Shown here: positions 8,515-16,022 of the stretch, one piece after another | Numbering within the stretch: position 1 is the first letter of the stretch | Layout of the letters: the number at the start of each line of letters is the position of its first letter | From: G963677085 sp963677085 | Lineage (GTDB): Bacteria; Planctomycetota; Planctomycetia; Pirellulales; Thermoguttaceae | Assembly: GCA_963677085.2 (NCBI GenBank) | Contig: CAXXFH010000002.1 | Span: forward strand, 318,252-382,251 | DNA: 64,000 nucleotides | Reading direction: 5' to 3' | Program-made: the position numbers and the translations under genes | Notes under the pieces: model-generated | Told to the model about the DNA's origin: nothing | The model's input: the letters and a program-made list of their open reading frames with translations, nothing else | The model's database searches: none

Positions 8515-8609
8515 GGGATTGTCGCAGTGAGCGCGCACGCTGAGCGCAGTTGGGTTGGGGTTTCTCTTCAGGCAGGCTGTTTGCGACGCGAACGGTCGCG
8601 GCAGGTTGT

Positions 8610-9008
8610 CTACTCGATCTCACTCACAGCAAGTTCGTCGAGCAATGCGTCGATATCTGGTATCTCGCTCCAGGAGGGCTTCCAGTAGTCTCGCCAGTTT
8701 GGCGGGCCCATCAGCTTGTCGTACTCCTCCTGTGTTGCGGCGGTAATGATCCAGATGCCGACGCCGTGTCGTTCCCAGAGCGGCCACTTGATGCGTTGGG
8801 CTTTGGTGAACGAGTATCGCTTGGGTTGTTTGCAGTCGATCCAACGCTGTCCGTACCGCACGTGCGCCACGAACAGGTCAGGAAGGCCCTGTTGATACAG
8901 GTTGCCGTGTGTCTGTTCGACCAACCAACCACGATCTGACAGAAACTGTTTCAGATCGCGTTGGATGTACCACTCAGGACCCTTACACGTACAGATTTTC
9001 CCGCTCAT
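8610..9008 (-). CDS. VRR-NUC-like nuclease (Holliday junction/ flap family)
   Basis: 132 residues from MSGKICTCKGPEW. The core NLYQQGLPDLFVAHVRYG then WIDCKQPKRYSFTKAQ fits the VRR-NUC/PD-(D/E)XK pattern: G-x-P-D, then the (D)xK strand, then a Q-containing helix. Small stand-alone VRR-NUC proteins are common in phages and can resolve branched DNA. The third acidic residue appears as D in IDCKQ. The start overlaps the end of the next upstream frame by 4 bp. Confidence 0.75.
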   Translation of the reverse strand: MSGKICTCKGPEWYIQRDLKQFLSDRGWLVEQTHGNLYQQGLPDLFVAHVRYGQRWIDCKQPKRYSFTKAQRIKWPLWERHGVGIWIITAATQEEYDKLMGPPNWRDYWKPSWSEIPDIDALLDELAVSEIE

Positions 9009-9520
9009 CGGGCGGACTTTTCCGATAGGTGTCTCGGATTCCTTTGGGGACACCCGTTGGGTTTGCCAGTTGTTCGGGTTGTCATGCCGAGTAGCTGCTT
9101 TTCCTCCTTGCCATGCGGGTGTTTCGGGCGTGTCAAAGGGACAAAGGCCCCGTCAAGGCGGGAGTTTTTCAGGGACGACACGTTCTCGGGCCCATACGCA
9201 ATCAGTACCGACGGACCGCCTGCATTACCTGACGCCCTCGTTCCGTCTGGCCGGTGGAAATGCAACCGGCCCTTGAGAAACAGGAGGGCGTCTGCCTTGT
9301 TCCAGACATGCTTGTGGAACATTGCGGTCTCAGTCCGAGCGAACAGCAAGGCAATGCCATCGCCATGTTCCGCCAGTCTTGCCAAGAACGGCTCGGCCCG
9401 TGCGCCATACGGTGGATTGAGCCAGGTCCGCCCGCGCCACGGTTGTGTCAGGCCATCGTCGTCGAGATTGTACGACCTGTCGGCGCAGGGCCAGGGCTGA
9501 CGGGCAGGAAGCAACCGCAC
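9005..9520 (-). pseudogene. Dam-family adenine methyltransferase, 5'-truncated
   Basis: The frame contains the phage Dam-type core: YNLDDDGLTQPWRGRTWLNPPYG (NPPY motif), then LLFARTETAMFHK and the RPDG loop, as in DNA N-6-adenine methyltransferases of phages. The usual first 40-60 residues (the lead-in to the Cys-Ala-Asp strand) are absent. Upstream the frame becomes Arg/Pro-rich and overlaps a Cys-rich gene in another frame. I therefore treat it as truncated or fused after a deletion. The 5' end is uncertain: a GTG at 9518-9520 and an ATG at 9551-9553 are both possible. Confidence 0.6.
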
Positions 9521-9672
9521 TCCCAGCACCAGTTGTCTTCGCGCCGGGGACATGCGGCGCAGGTCTGAAGGCGGATACGGTAGGTTGCTTTGGGCACGGT
9601 CCGGCAGCCGTCGGCAACGAAGGCCGTCAGGGCCTTGGCGAGGTTCCACGCCCGGTCCCCAACTGCGGGCAT
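9448..9672 (-). CDS. small Cys-rich zinc-binding protein, C-terminus likely broken
   Basis: 74 residues: an N-terminal helix (RAWNLAKALTAFVADGCR) is followed by RLQTCAACPRREDNWCWECGC, a four-Cys zinc site seen in many short planctomycete phage-related proteins. After the last cysteines the sequence changes to a Pro/Thr tail (PGPAPTGRTIS) and overlaps the methyltransferase fragment in a different frame. The natural C-terminus seems to have been lost in the same event that removed the start of the methyltransferase. Confidence 0.5.
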   Translation of the reverse strand: MPAVGDRAWNLAKALTAFVADGCRTVPKATYRIRLQTCAACPRREDNWCWECGCFLPVSPGPAPTGRTISTTMA

Positions 9673-9732
9673 TCACCGAAGACACCGGACCGCTCGCGTC
9701 CGACCCCCACGCCGCAGACCACGCACCAAGTC

Positions 9733-9978
9733 TTGGCCTTCACGGCCAACTGGTGCCAGGCTTGCCAACAGGACAAACCCAAGCTGGCCGAACTGCGGCG
9801 AAAAGGCGTTGAGGTGATCGAGATCGACTACGACGCCCGGCCCGACCTGGTGCAGAAGTACCGGGTTCGGCGACTGCCGACCTACATCGTCCTGAAAGAC
9901 GGTAAGGAAGTGGAGAGGACCGAGGACATTTTCCTGCTCATCAAGATCCTCCGCTTCATTTTCAAGCTCGTCTTCTAA
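9733..9978 (+). CDS. thioredoxin-like protein, start unclear
   Basis: The only plus-strand protein in the left block that clearly looks coding. It shows FTANWCQACQQDKPKL (a W-C-x-x-C active site with Q-A between the cysteines), then VEVIEIDYDARPDLVQKY and the cis-Pro loop RRLPTYIVLKDGKEV, so it has a thioredoxin fold. The first beta strand lies just upstream (TTHQVLAF), but the frame has no ATG or GTG there. The TTG at 9733 is the only nearby start and would remove part of the fold, so the 5' end may be rearranged. The C-terminus (LLIKILRFIFKLVF) is unusually hydrophobic. Confidence 0.55.
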   Translation: MAFTANWCQACQQDKPKLAELRRKGVEVIEIDYDARPDLVQKYRVRRLPTYIVLKDGKEVERTEDIFLLIKILRFIFKLVF

Positions 9979-9993
9979 CTCACGGAGGCATCA

Positions 9994-10188
9994 ATGGCCG
10001 TTCGCAACGACCCGATGAACCAACGCGGTCCCAAACCGGGAACCAACGTGGCTCGAACGAAAGAGCCGTGCCCTGGTTGCGGACAGACGAAGGAAGTCGC
10101 TCCCGCACCGGCCCCAACGCCAGCAGTCGTTCCTCATGGATCGCCGAATGCAGGAGGTATTCGGCTTCGGTCAGCGGAAGAGACGTGA
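9994..10188 (+). pseudogene. small protein gene truncated at a recombination junction
   Basis: A clear ribosome site (CACGGAGGCATCA) precedes MAVRNDPMNQRGPKPGT, and the product has a KEPCPGCGQTK zinc-knuckle-like motif and an Ala/Pro-rich linker. From about 10126 the frame runs antisense into the AlkD fragment, so the last 20 residues (VVPHGSP...) are foreign. The intact gene was probably longer and belonged to the phage-like block. It follows the thioredoxin-like gene by 15 bp. Confidence 0.5.
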
Positions 10189-10360
10189 ATTCCTTGGCCA
10201 CTTTCCTAATGACTGGGACTTTCACGCCGATGAACTGGTCGCCTTCGCCGTACTGACCGGGGCCAGTCTTGAAGAAGCGGGCCAGATTGGCGGCTTGTTC
10301 TGGGCTGCCGAGGCTGCACAGGTGTTGTTGGGCATCATCGGCTTTCAAAATCGTCACCAT
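10115..10360 (-). pseudogene. AlkD-like DNA alkylation repair gene, 3'-truncated
   Basis: The first 82 residues match DNA alkylation repair (AlkD, ALK-type HEAT-like repeat) glycosylases: ARFFKTGPGQYGEGDQFIG, VKVPVIRKVAKEF and HSAIHEERLLAL are family hallmarks. A full AlkD is about 230 residues. Here homology stops right after ERLLAL, and the frame continues to 9980 with Arg/Pro-rich sequence that is the antisense of the opposing small gene. The 3' two thirds have been replaced by the phage-like block. Any protein made would be non-functional. Confidence 0.85.
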
Positions 10361-10416
10361 TGCAGCAGGTTGCCCCGTAGTTGATTGCTTTGCCTATACC
10401 TGAATCTGCGTTGTCA

Positions 10417-10863
10417 TTATCGCCTGCGTTTCGGATAGAGGGGAGGCAATGGAGCACACCGTGTGACGGAGCCAGATATCAAAGGAAATCGAATCCACAC
10501 GCCCACATCCCTATTCGCAGCCTCGACTTCGCTGAGATTGTCGATGAAGAGGTTGGCCCATACGGCGCTTCGTCCATGCACAATGTCCTCCCACACGGAG
10601 ACCCTGTAGAATGCCAATATCTCGGAAGTCGGGACATCCAGTTCCCACTCGACTAGATCGATCTCCTCGGTCGTGCGCACGAAGCAGCCAGTTGTCGTGC
10701 AGCACCAAAGGAACTGATCTGTCCCTAATAGCTGCTGCAACTGTGGCAACGCCGTTCGGTATTGCAGCGACTCATCATTCCAATAAGTGCCTCGTTTGGA
10801 GTCGATCTTACCGTTAGGATCGTCCACGGTAAATGTGCTCGGGTGGTAAGTCCAGAGCTTCAC
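10417..10863 (-). CDS. hypothetical protein, last gene of BREX transcript (148 aa)
   Basis: Starts MKLWTYHPSTFTVDDP. Tryptophans and a Cys pair (QFLWCCTTTG) stand out, and the centre (EEIDLVEWELDVPTSEILAFY) looks like an alpha/beta fold. The opening M-K-L-W-T recalls DUF3841 proteins, but the rest does not let me confirm this. The last residues (PLPPLYPKRRR) look like run-on sequence, so the 3' end may be altered. Same strand as the upstream nuclease-like pair, with a 51-bp gap. Confidence 0.55.
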   Translation of the reverse strand: MKLWTYHPSTFTVDDPNGKIDSKRGTYWNDESLQYRTALPQLQQLLGTDQFLWCCTTTGCFVRTTEEIDLVEWELDVPTSEILAFYRVSVWEDIVHGRSAVWANLFIDNLSEVEAANRDVGVWIRFPLISGSVTRCAPLPPLYPKRRR

Positions 10864-10914
10864 AGCAATCGGCTCCTATGTCTCCCAGCGGCCTCGCAGG
10901 CGCACTTCACTTGC

Positions 10915-11610
10915 TCATTGAGCGGCGATGACTTCGATGTTCGTGATCCCCGCAAGGGTGAAGCGAATCATCTCCACCACGTCGGGAGCCGTTCCTTTTA
11001 TGAACACAAGGGTAGTCGCATTCTGCATGAATCCGCCGATGCTCCTCGCCGCACCAAGTTTCCACTCGTCTTGGAGGATCTCCTCGACGAACGTGTTGGC
11101 GGCTTTCCATTTGTCTTGCCCCTGGGAGTGCTTGATGGGGTCTCTCCGATACAGAAGTTCGATCCCATGCACAATCGCCGGGTCGTCCCGGACCAACTGC
11201 GGAATAATGGCCTGCTGCACGATCTTGAAATCTTGAGATTTCAACACTTCGAATGGATGCCGTGCAACGAATCCTGGTGACAGCACGACGATGTCAAAGT
11301 GTCCCCGCTTGTAGAGGCTGTTGTTCGGTGTTCTGTCCTCGTCTGTCTTCACTTCGAAACGCCTGCCACGCATATCGCATCGAAATGGCGTGGGGAACTC
11401 ACTATGGATGAGACTGTTGGGCTGCCCGTTAGAATCGAGTACCGTGTCCAAATCCAATTCCTTGAGCGACTCGTGCAGGAACATACGCAGGTGAGCAAGA
11501 ATGTCCGTTTCGGTGAAGAACCGACTGGGCTCCCGCTCGAAGAGGCGTGTCATGCGTGAGATCGACTGTTCCACGCAATCCGTGATTCCCTTTGCGCCCT
11601 CGTGTGTCAT
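10915..11610 (-). CDS. putative nuclease-like protein (231 aa)
   Basis: Starts MTHEGAKGITDCVEQ and overlaps the upstream nuclease stop by 4 bp (ATGA). The middle part has NSLYKRGHFDIVVLSPGFV followed by HPFEVLKSQDF. This is the pattern seen in small restriction-like proteins where an Asp strand (FDIVVL) is followed by E-x-K/Q (FEVLK), suggestive of PD-(D/E)XK. The rest is helical. It is likely an accessory gene of the BREX operon; function not assigned. Confidence 0.65.
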   Translation of the reverse strand: MTHEGAKGITDCVEQSISRMTRLFEREPSRFFTETDILAHLRMFLHESLKELDLDTVLDSNGQPNSLIHSEFPTPFRCDMRGRRFEVKTDEDRTPNNSLYKRGHFDIVVLSPGFVARHPFEVLKSQDFKIVQQAIIPQLVRDDPAIVHGIELLYRRDPIKHSQGQDKWKAANTFVEEILQDEWKLGAARSIGGFMQNATTLVFIKGTAPDVVEMIRFTLAGITNIEVIAAQ

Positions 11611-12581
11611 ACTCGGTTTCCGATGTGTGGATAGCCTTCAACCAAGTCGGAGGTCGCCTTTGCGGTTATCAGCCGTTCCGTCGAGATGTAGCGCTGATTC
11701 TGAGTGAATGCCGTGGGTCTCCCGGTCTTCGATGTCAAGTCGTTGGGAATCGGGGCTTCGAGCTTCAGCGTATCTGGCGAATCGGGTGCCGAAAGAAACA
11801 TCACCTTGTAGGCAGTCCCTTCCTTCCTCGTTGTGTTCTTTAGCACGGTATCGATCAGCGTCTTCATCTTCCCTTTCTGCTTGCTGGGATCGAACTCAAC
11901 ATGATTGTGTGATTCGAGGATCTTCGGTACCAGCGGGTAGACCTGCCCGAAAGAGTAGAAGGCCATGCGGGCTACCGGCTGGAAGGGCCGGTCGGCTTGG
12001 CAAATATACGCATGGACCTTCTCGTACTCGGGCCATGCATTTCTGGCAGGGACGACAACAATGTCATTTGCGGTTCCGATTAGCTTCTCGGCAATTAGCA
12101 TATCCTGCAACTCCCGCAGGAGAAATGCCTCCCGCTCCGACACCACCTCGGCCTTGTCGTCGAGCATTTCATCGATGGCTTGATCCAGGACGGCAAAGGA
12201 TGCCCAGACCAGTCGATCATCATTGATGGAATCAAACACCCGTGGCTTGGCAGTATCCGGCGTCAATACGAGCAATAGGCAATTCGCCTCTGTAGCTCCT
12301 TCGAATCGTTCCAGGTGTCGTTCAAGTTGCTTGCGGTTGGCCGTATTTCGTTTGATCTTCGTCTCGATCAGCAGGCTACAACTGCTCTGAATAACTGCAT
12401 CAGGTACGCCCGCTGCGCCCTTGGATGGCTGGTTTTGAAAGGAAACCAACTCAAATTCCGATTGCTCCAACAGGGCCCCAAGAACCCGATGAATTCGATC
12501 CAGTGAGAGTGATCGAAGTACGGCAAGAAAGGAAGCGGTGACTCGGTTCTCGCCGGTCGAATACGTTGAGAAGATGCCCAT
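11607..12581 (-). CDS. PD-(D/E)XK nuclease-family protein (324 aa)
   Basis: The N-terminal domain carries a readable nuclease signature: AGVPDAVIQ then CSLLIETKIKRN, giving D...E-x-K in consecutive strands, as in restriction-like proteins. It starts MGIFSTYSTGENRVTASFL, resembling PD-(D/E)XK proteins that open with 'TENxxT'. The C-terminal 150 residues are unassigned. It lies 30 bp downstream of brxHI and is coupled to the next gene, so it is probably transcribed with the BREX genes. It may be an extra restriction effector, which the core Pgl system lacks. Confidence 0.75.
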   Translation of the reverse strand: MGIFSTYSTGENRVTASFLAVLRSLSLDRIHRVLGALLEQSEFELVSFQNQPSKGAAGVPDAVIQSSCSLLIETKIKRNTANRKQLERHLERFEGATEANCLLLVLTPDTAKPRVFDSINDDRLVWASFAVLDQAIDEMLDDKAEVVSEREAFLLRELQDMLIAEKLIGTANDIVVVPARNAWPEYEKVHAYICQADRPFQPVARMAFYSFGQVYPLVPKILESHNHVEFDPSKQKGKMKTLIDTVLKNTTRKEGTAYKVMFLSAPDSPDTLKLEAPIPNDLTSKTGRPTAFTQNQRYISTERLITAKATSDLVEGYPHIGNRV

Positions 12582-12611
12582 TATTCACCTCGGTCAACCG
12601 TAGTAGTTATG

Positions 12612-14702
12612 TCAAGAGTGCGCTATCACTCGCCGGTGTTCACGAATCGCCTGTTTGATCCCAGGTCGATCATCAAATCGTGCAACGAAGACGAGCCGAG
12701 CAATCTCTGGCGACAGGCATTCGGAGAACTTCAAGTTCTCAATGGCCTCGGGATTCGGCACGGGCGCAATGTCGTCAGGCTGAAGGGCATCAATCAACTC
12801 GGAAACCTCTTCGAGCGACGAGGCGTTGGGAAAATGCAAACACAAGTTATCGGCCTTCACGTCGCCATGTAGCTTCAGTGTGTCTGCCAGCAGAGAATTT
12901 GCGATTCCGCCAGCGAAGGTCCACCAACGAATCTGACCATTGGGCTGGAGGACGAGGCATGTGGAATCCGCCGATACCCAAGGATGCTCGTCTCGCAGTT
13001 CCTCGAACTGCGCCGATGCTCGCCGGGACCATGATGGATCATCCTCCTCGAAAGCGAGAATGCGACGGATACTCTGGCAGACAGCGTGGCTGAGCATCTG
13101 GCCCTCGCCGAGCCATCGAGAACGCCCCTTCTCGTCAGTCGGTTCAACGTGGGCGATTCGGCGCTTCCAGTCCAGGTGTTTCGTCGTCCAGCTTCGACCG
13201 GCCAATACGAGGATCGCCGGGCCCTCTTCTTTCCGGTAGAAGGTGGACTCATGGACGTTGCCCAGTTCCTTCTGACCGGACATCACCTTGAACAGGGGCG
13301 GCGAGGTGAAGACCGAGAGGATGTCCATGAAGTTACGCCTGCCAAACGTGGCCTCTCCCTCCGGGGCGAAGGCCAGAATGCCGTCGTCGCTCCATAAGAT
13401 GCCTTTGGCAAGCATGACCTCAACAAGCTCGGCGATCCGTTCCGGTGCCATCTCTGCGAACCCAGGAACACTTTCGACCCACGAGAACCAGCGGGACTTG
13501 CCGATTCCCCGCTCTTGAAGCACCAAGGCCATTAGCTGCTGAGCGAGGATGTGAAATGGGAATGGAGGAGCTTGAACCGGCTCGACGAAGCCTCGTCGCC
13601 AGAGTTCGATCAGAGCGGCGGCACGAAGCAACCCTTCATCATTCGTTGCCAGGAAGAGGCAGTTACGATTCGTGTCGGCCCGACGACCAGTCCGTCCCAT
13701 TCGTTGGAGGAAGGACGAGACCGTTCCGGGGGCATCGATCTGAATCACCCGGTCGAGATCGCCAACATCAAGCCCCAACTCCAAAGCGCTGGTGGCGACG
13801 ATCACGCAGTTCTGTCGCTGGGCGAATGCCTCTTCCGCCTGACGACGTTCATCTATGCCTAGCGAACTATGCGACACGAAGGTGTCGATCCCGTGCTGTC
13901 GCAGCAGGACGGCCAGTTGCTCGACTCGTGACCGGCTGTCGCAGAACACGAGCCGTTTTTCGCCTCGGTGAAGAAGGCTAATTACCTTGGCGGCGTTCGC
14001 AAGAGACCCAACGTAGTCGAGTTGCACATCGGGCTGCTTCGAATCGCCACCCTGCGGCCACACAACCTGCTGTGGGCGTTCGGAACCAGACGAGAGCCAA
14101 TCCAACATCTCATCAGGATTCCCCACGGTTGCGGACAATCCAATTCGCTGAAGGTCTCGCTCAGCGATCCGAGCGATCCGTGAAAACACAGACAACAGGT
14201 GCCAGCCACGGTCATCACCAGCAAACGCATGAAGTTCGTCGATCACGACGATTCGCACATCTCGAAATACATGGCGATGATCGACCTTTTGGGAAACCAG
14301 CAGTACCTCCAGCGACTCGGGCGTTGTCAGCAGACAATCTGGAGGCTCAACGAGGATCTGTTTTCGTTCCCCCTGGGAAGTGTCGCCGTGCCACAAAGCG
14401 GCTCGCCGACCGACCAGACGCATGTAGCCGTCAAGTCGTTGCTCCTGATTGTTGAGTAGCGCCTTGATCGGGCTGACGTAGAGGATTGACAGTCCCGACC
14501 AGGATTCGTCGAGCATTTGGGAGATGACGGGGAAGAATGCCGACTCCGTCTTGCCTCCCGCTGTCGGGGCGAGAATGACGAGATTGGCTCCCGTCATGAA
14601 GGCGTCGATGGACAATGCCTGGACCTCTCGCAGATCCCGCCAACCAAGCGAGTTCACGATGTGATGCTGCAATGCGGGATGCAATCGGTCAAAGGCACTC
14701 AC
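12612..14702 (-). CDS. brxHI: BREX type 2 Lhr-like DEAD/DEAH helicase BrxHI
   Basis: 696 residues. Walker A is ILAPTAGGKTESAFF (about residue 47), motif II is VVIDELHAFAGDD (DELH, about 152), motif III LSATVGNP, and motif VI QRMGRTGRR, giving the Lhr-type SF2 order. The C-terminal domain (about 400-696) is the variable BREX part. BrxHI defines type 2 BREX together with brxD and pglWXYZ, all present directly upstream on the same strand. Its start overlaps the brxD stop by 4 bp. Confidence 0.9.
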   Translation of the reverse strand: MSAFDRLHPALQHHIVNSLGWRDLREVQALSIDAFMTGANLVILAPTAGGKTESAFFPVISQMLDESWSGLSILYVSPIKALLNNQEQRLDGYMRLVGRRAALWHGDTSQGERKQILVEPPDCLLTTPESLEVLLVSQKVDHRHVFRDVRIVVIDELHAFAGDDRGWHLLSVFSRIARIAERDLQRIGLSATVGNPDEMLDWLSSGSERPQQVVWPQGGDSKQPDVQLDYVGSLANAAKVISLLHRGEKRLVFCDSRSRVEQLAVLLRQHGIDTFVSHSSLGIDERRQAEEAFAQRQNCVIVATSALELGLDVGDLDRVIQIDAPGTVSSFLQRMGRTGRRADTNRNCLFLATNDEGLLRAAALIELWRRGFVEPVQAPPFPFHILAQQLMALVLQERGIGKSRWFSWVESVPGFAEMAPERIAELVEVMLAKGILWSDDGILAFAPEGEATFGRRNFMDILSVFTSPPLFKVMSGQKELGNVHESTFYRKEEGPAILVLAGRSWTTKHLDWKRRIAHVEPTDEKGRSRWLGEGQMLSHAVCQSIRRILAFEEDDPSWSRRASAQFEELRDEHPWVSADSTCLVLQPNGQIRWWTFAGGIANSLLADTLKLHGDVKADNLCLHFPNASSLEEVSELIDALQPDDIAPVPNPEAIENLKFSECLSPEIARLVFVARFDDRPGIKQAIREHRRVIAHS

Positions 14703-16015
14703 AAGTCCAACTCGATGTCATCTACGTTTTGGGCCTGGGCTTCTCGTTCCACGCAGGTCATTTCGGTGTTCGCAAGCGTCAGTTGGTAGTGCTGGCGAGG
14801 ATCGAAGTCATCGAATTGGTCGATCCGGTCCAATACGTCCGATACCAGCTTCTTCAGGAATAGTCTGGGGGCGATGCCGACCTTGCCGCCGAGCTTGCCC
14901 GTCATCGCACGAGCCAACGATTCGAGATAGTCGCCGTTGGCGTGACTTCGCACACGTTCCGGGGATTGGCAATCGGCGGCGAACAGATCTCGGACCTTCG
15001 TACCCACCTCAACCAGTCTGTCATGATCGAACGTCGTGAGTCGCAGTTGGACGGCTCGGGGATTATCGAATCGGGCGTCCGTCTGGAAGTCTACATGAAG
15101 GCGTTGGGCCAACGGCTCCAGCCGCTTGATGCCCTGTGGCCCATCGTAGAAGGCTGGCGTTCCGGTGATGACCAGATACATTCCCGGAAACCGTCCGCCG
15201 TCGATATCGTCAATCAGTTGCCGTAGCGCATTCAGGCCCTTCTCACGGACATCCGAGCGAACACGCTGAATGGTCTCGATTTCATCGAAAACCAGCACAA
15301 GACCCGAATAGCCCGATTCCTTCAGGATCAAGAGAAGTCCTCGAAGGAAACTCAAAGCAGCGAAGTGATCCACATCCCCTTTGATCCCGGCCTCACGCTT
15401 GATAGACGCCGCAATATGAGGCTGCCCCGCCAGCCAACCGGCAAGCCCCTCAGCCGTAGCGTGGTCGCCTCTTCGCTGAGCAGCACGGTATCCCCTGAGT
15501 GCGGATGCGAATTGCGGTGTTGCTCGTGTGATTTCAACCAACCGCTGTTCGAGGAGTTCGTCGGCTCGTGCCGCAAGTCGGCTCTCGTCTTCAGGATCGA
15601 TTGTGCCCTCGGCCAGCACGTCCTCTTCCAGCCCATAGAACCAACCGTCGATGATCGAGCGAAATGCGCCGAGAAAGCAATCCGCTGTGGAAAGCTGCTC
15701 CATGGCACGGCGGTAGACGGTCTCCAGCTTGTGGAGTGGTGTCTCGGCCTCCGAGATCTGGATTTCGGCAGTCGCAAAGCCCTTCTTCTTTGCGGCCTCT
15801 TGGACCCAGCGTGCAAAGAAGGTCTTGCCGCAACCGTACTCACCTCGCACAGCCTTGAAGATCGAACTGCCCTGCGCCACGTCGGCAAGCTCTTCCGATA
15901 TGACCGGCTCAAAGCGCTGGAGCCCAACAGCGAGGAAGTCGAGTCCACGCTGCGGCACCGTGCCTTTCCTCAAAGCGGCAATGATCTCTCGGCGTCGTTC
16001 GGGGCTGATCTGCAT
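14699..16015 (-). CDS. brxD: BREX type 2 ATPase BrxD
   Basis: 438 residues from the ATG at 16013-16015; a TTG 21 bases upstream is an alternative that would overlap pglZ. Walker A is VRGEYGCGKTFFARW (about residue 62) and Walker B is GLVLVFDEIETIQ (about 242), with the ALRQLIDDID and LVITGTPAFYDG sensor region of the BrxC/D DUF2791 ATPases. It probably acts with PglY as the second ATPase of the system. Next to brxHI, as in other type 2 loci. Confidence 0.9.
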   Translation of the reverse strand: MQISPERRREIIAALRKGTVPQRGLDFLAVGLQRFEPVISEELADVAQGSSIFKAVRGEYGCGKTFFARWVQEAAKKKGFATAEIQISEAETPLHKLETVYRRAMEQLSTADCFLGAFRSIIDGWFYGLEEDVLAEGTIDPEDESRLAARADELLEQRLVEITRATPQFASALRGYRAAQRRGDHATAEGLAGWLAGQPHIAASIKREAGIKGDVDHFAALSFLRGLLLILKESGYSGLVLVFDEIETIQRVRSDVREKGLNALRQLIDDIDGGRFPGMYLVITGTPAFYDGPQGIKRLEPLAQRLHVDFQTDARFDNPRAVQLRLTTFDHDRLVEVGTKVRDLFAADCQSPERVRSHANGDYLESLARAMTGKLGGKVGIAPRLFLKKLVSDVLDRIDQFDDFDPRQHYQLTLANTEMTCVEREAQAQNVDDIELDL

Positions 16016-16022
16016 GTTCCGC

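Noticed and set aside
10417..10863. DUF3841 assignment
   Set aside because: Only the MKLWT opening is suggestive; the rest shows no clear match.
12315..12506. Small plus-strand frame inside the PD-(D/E)XK gene
   Set aside because: Lies opposite a protein with a readable active site; no ribosome site.
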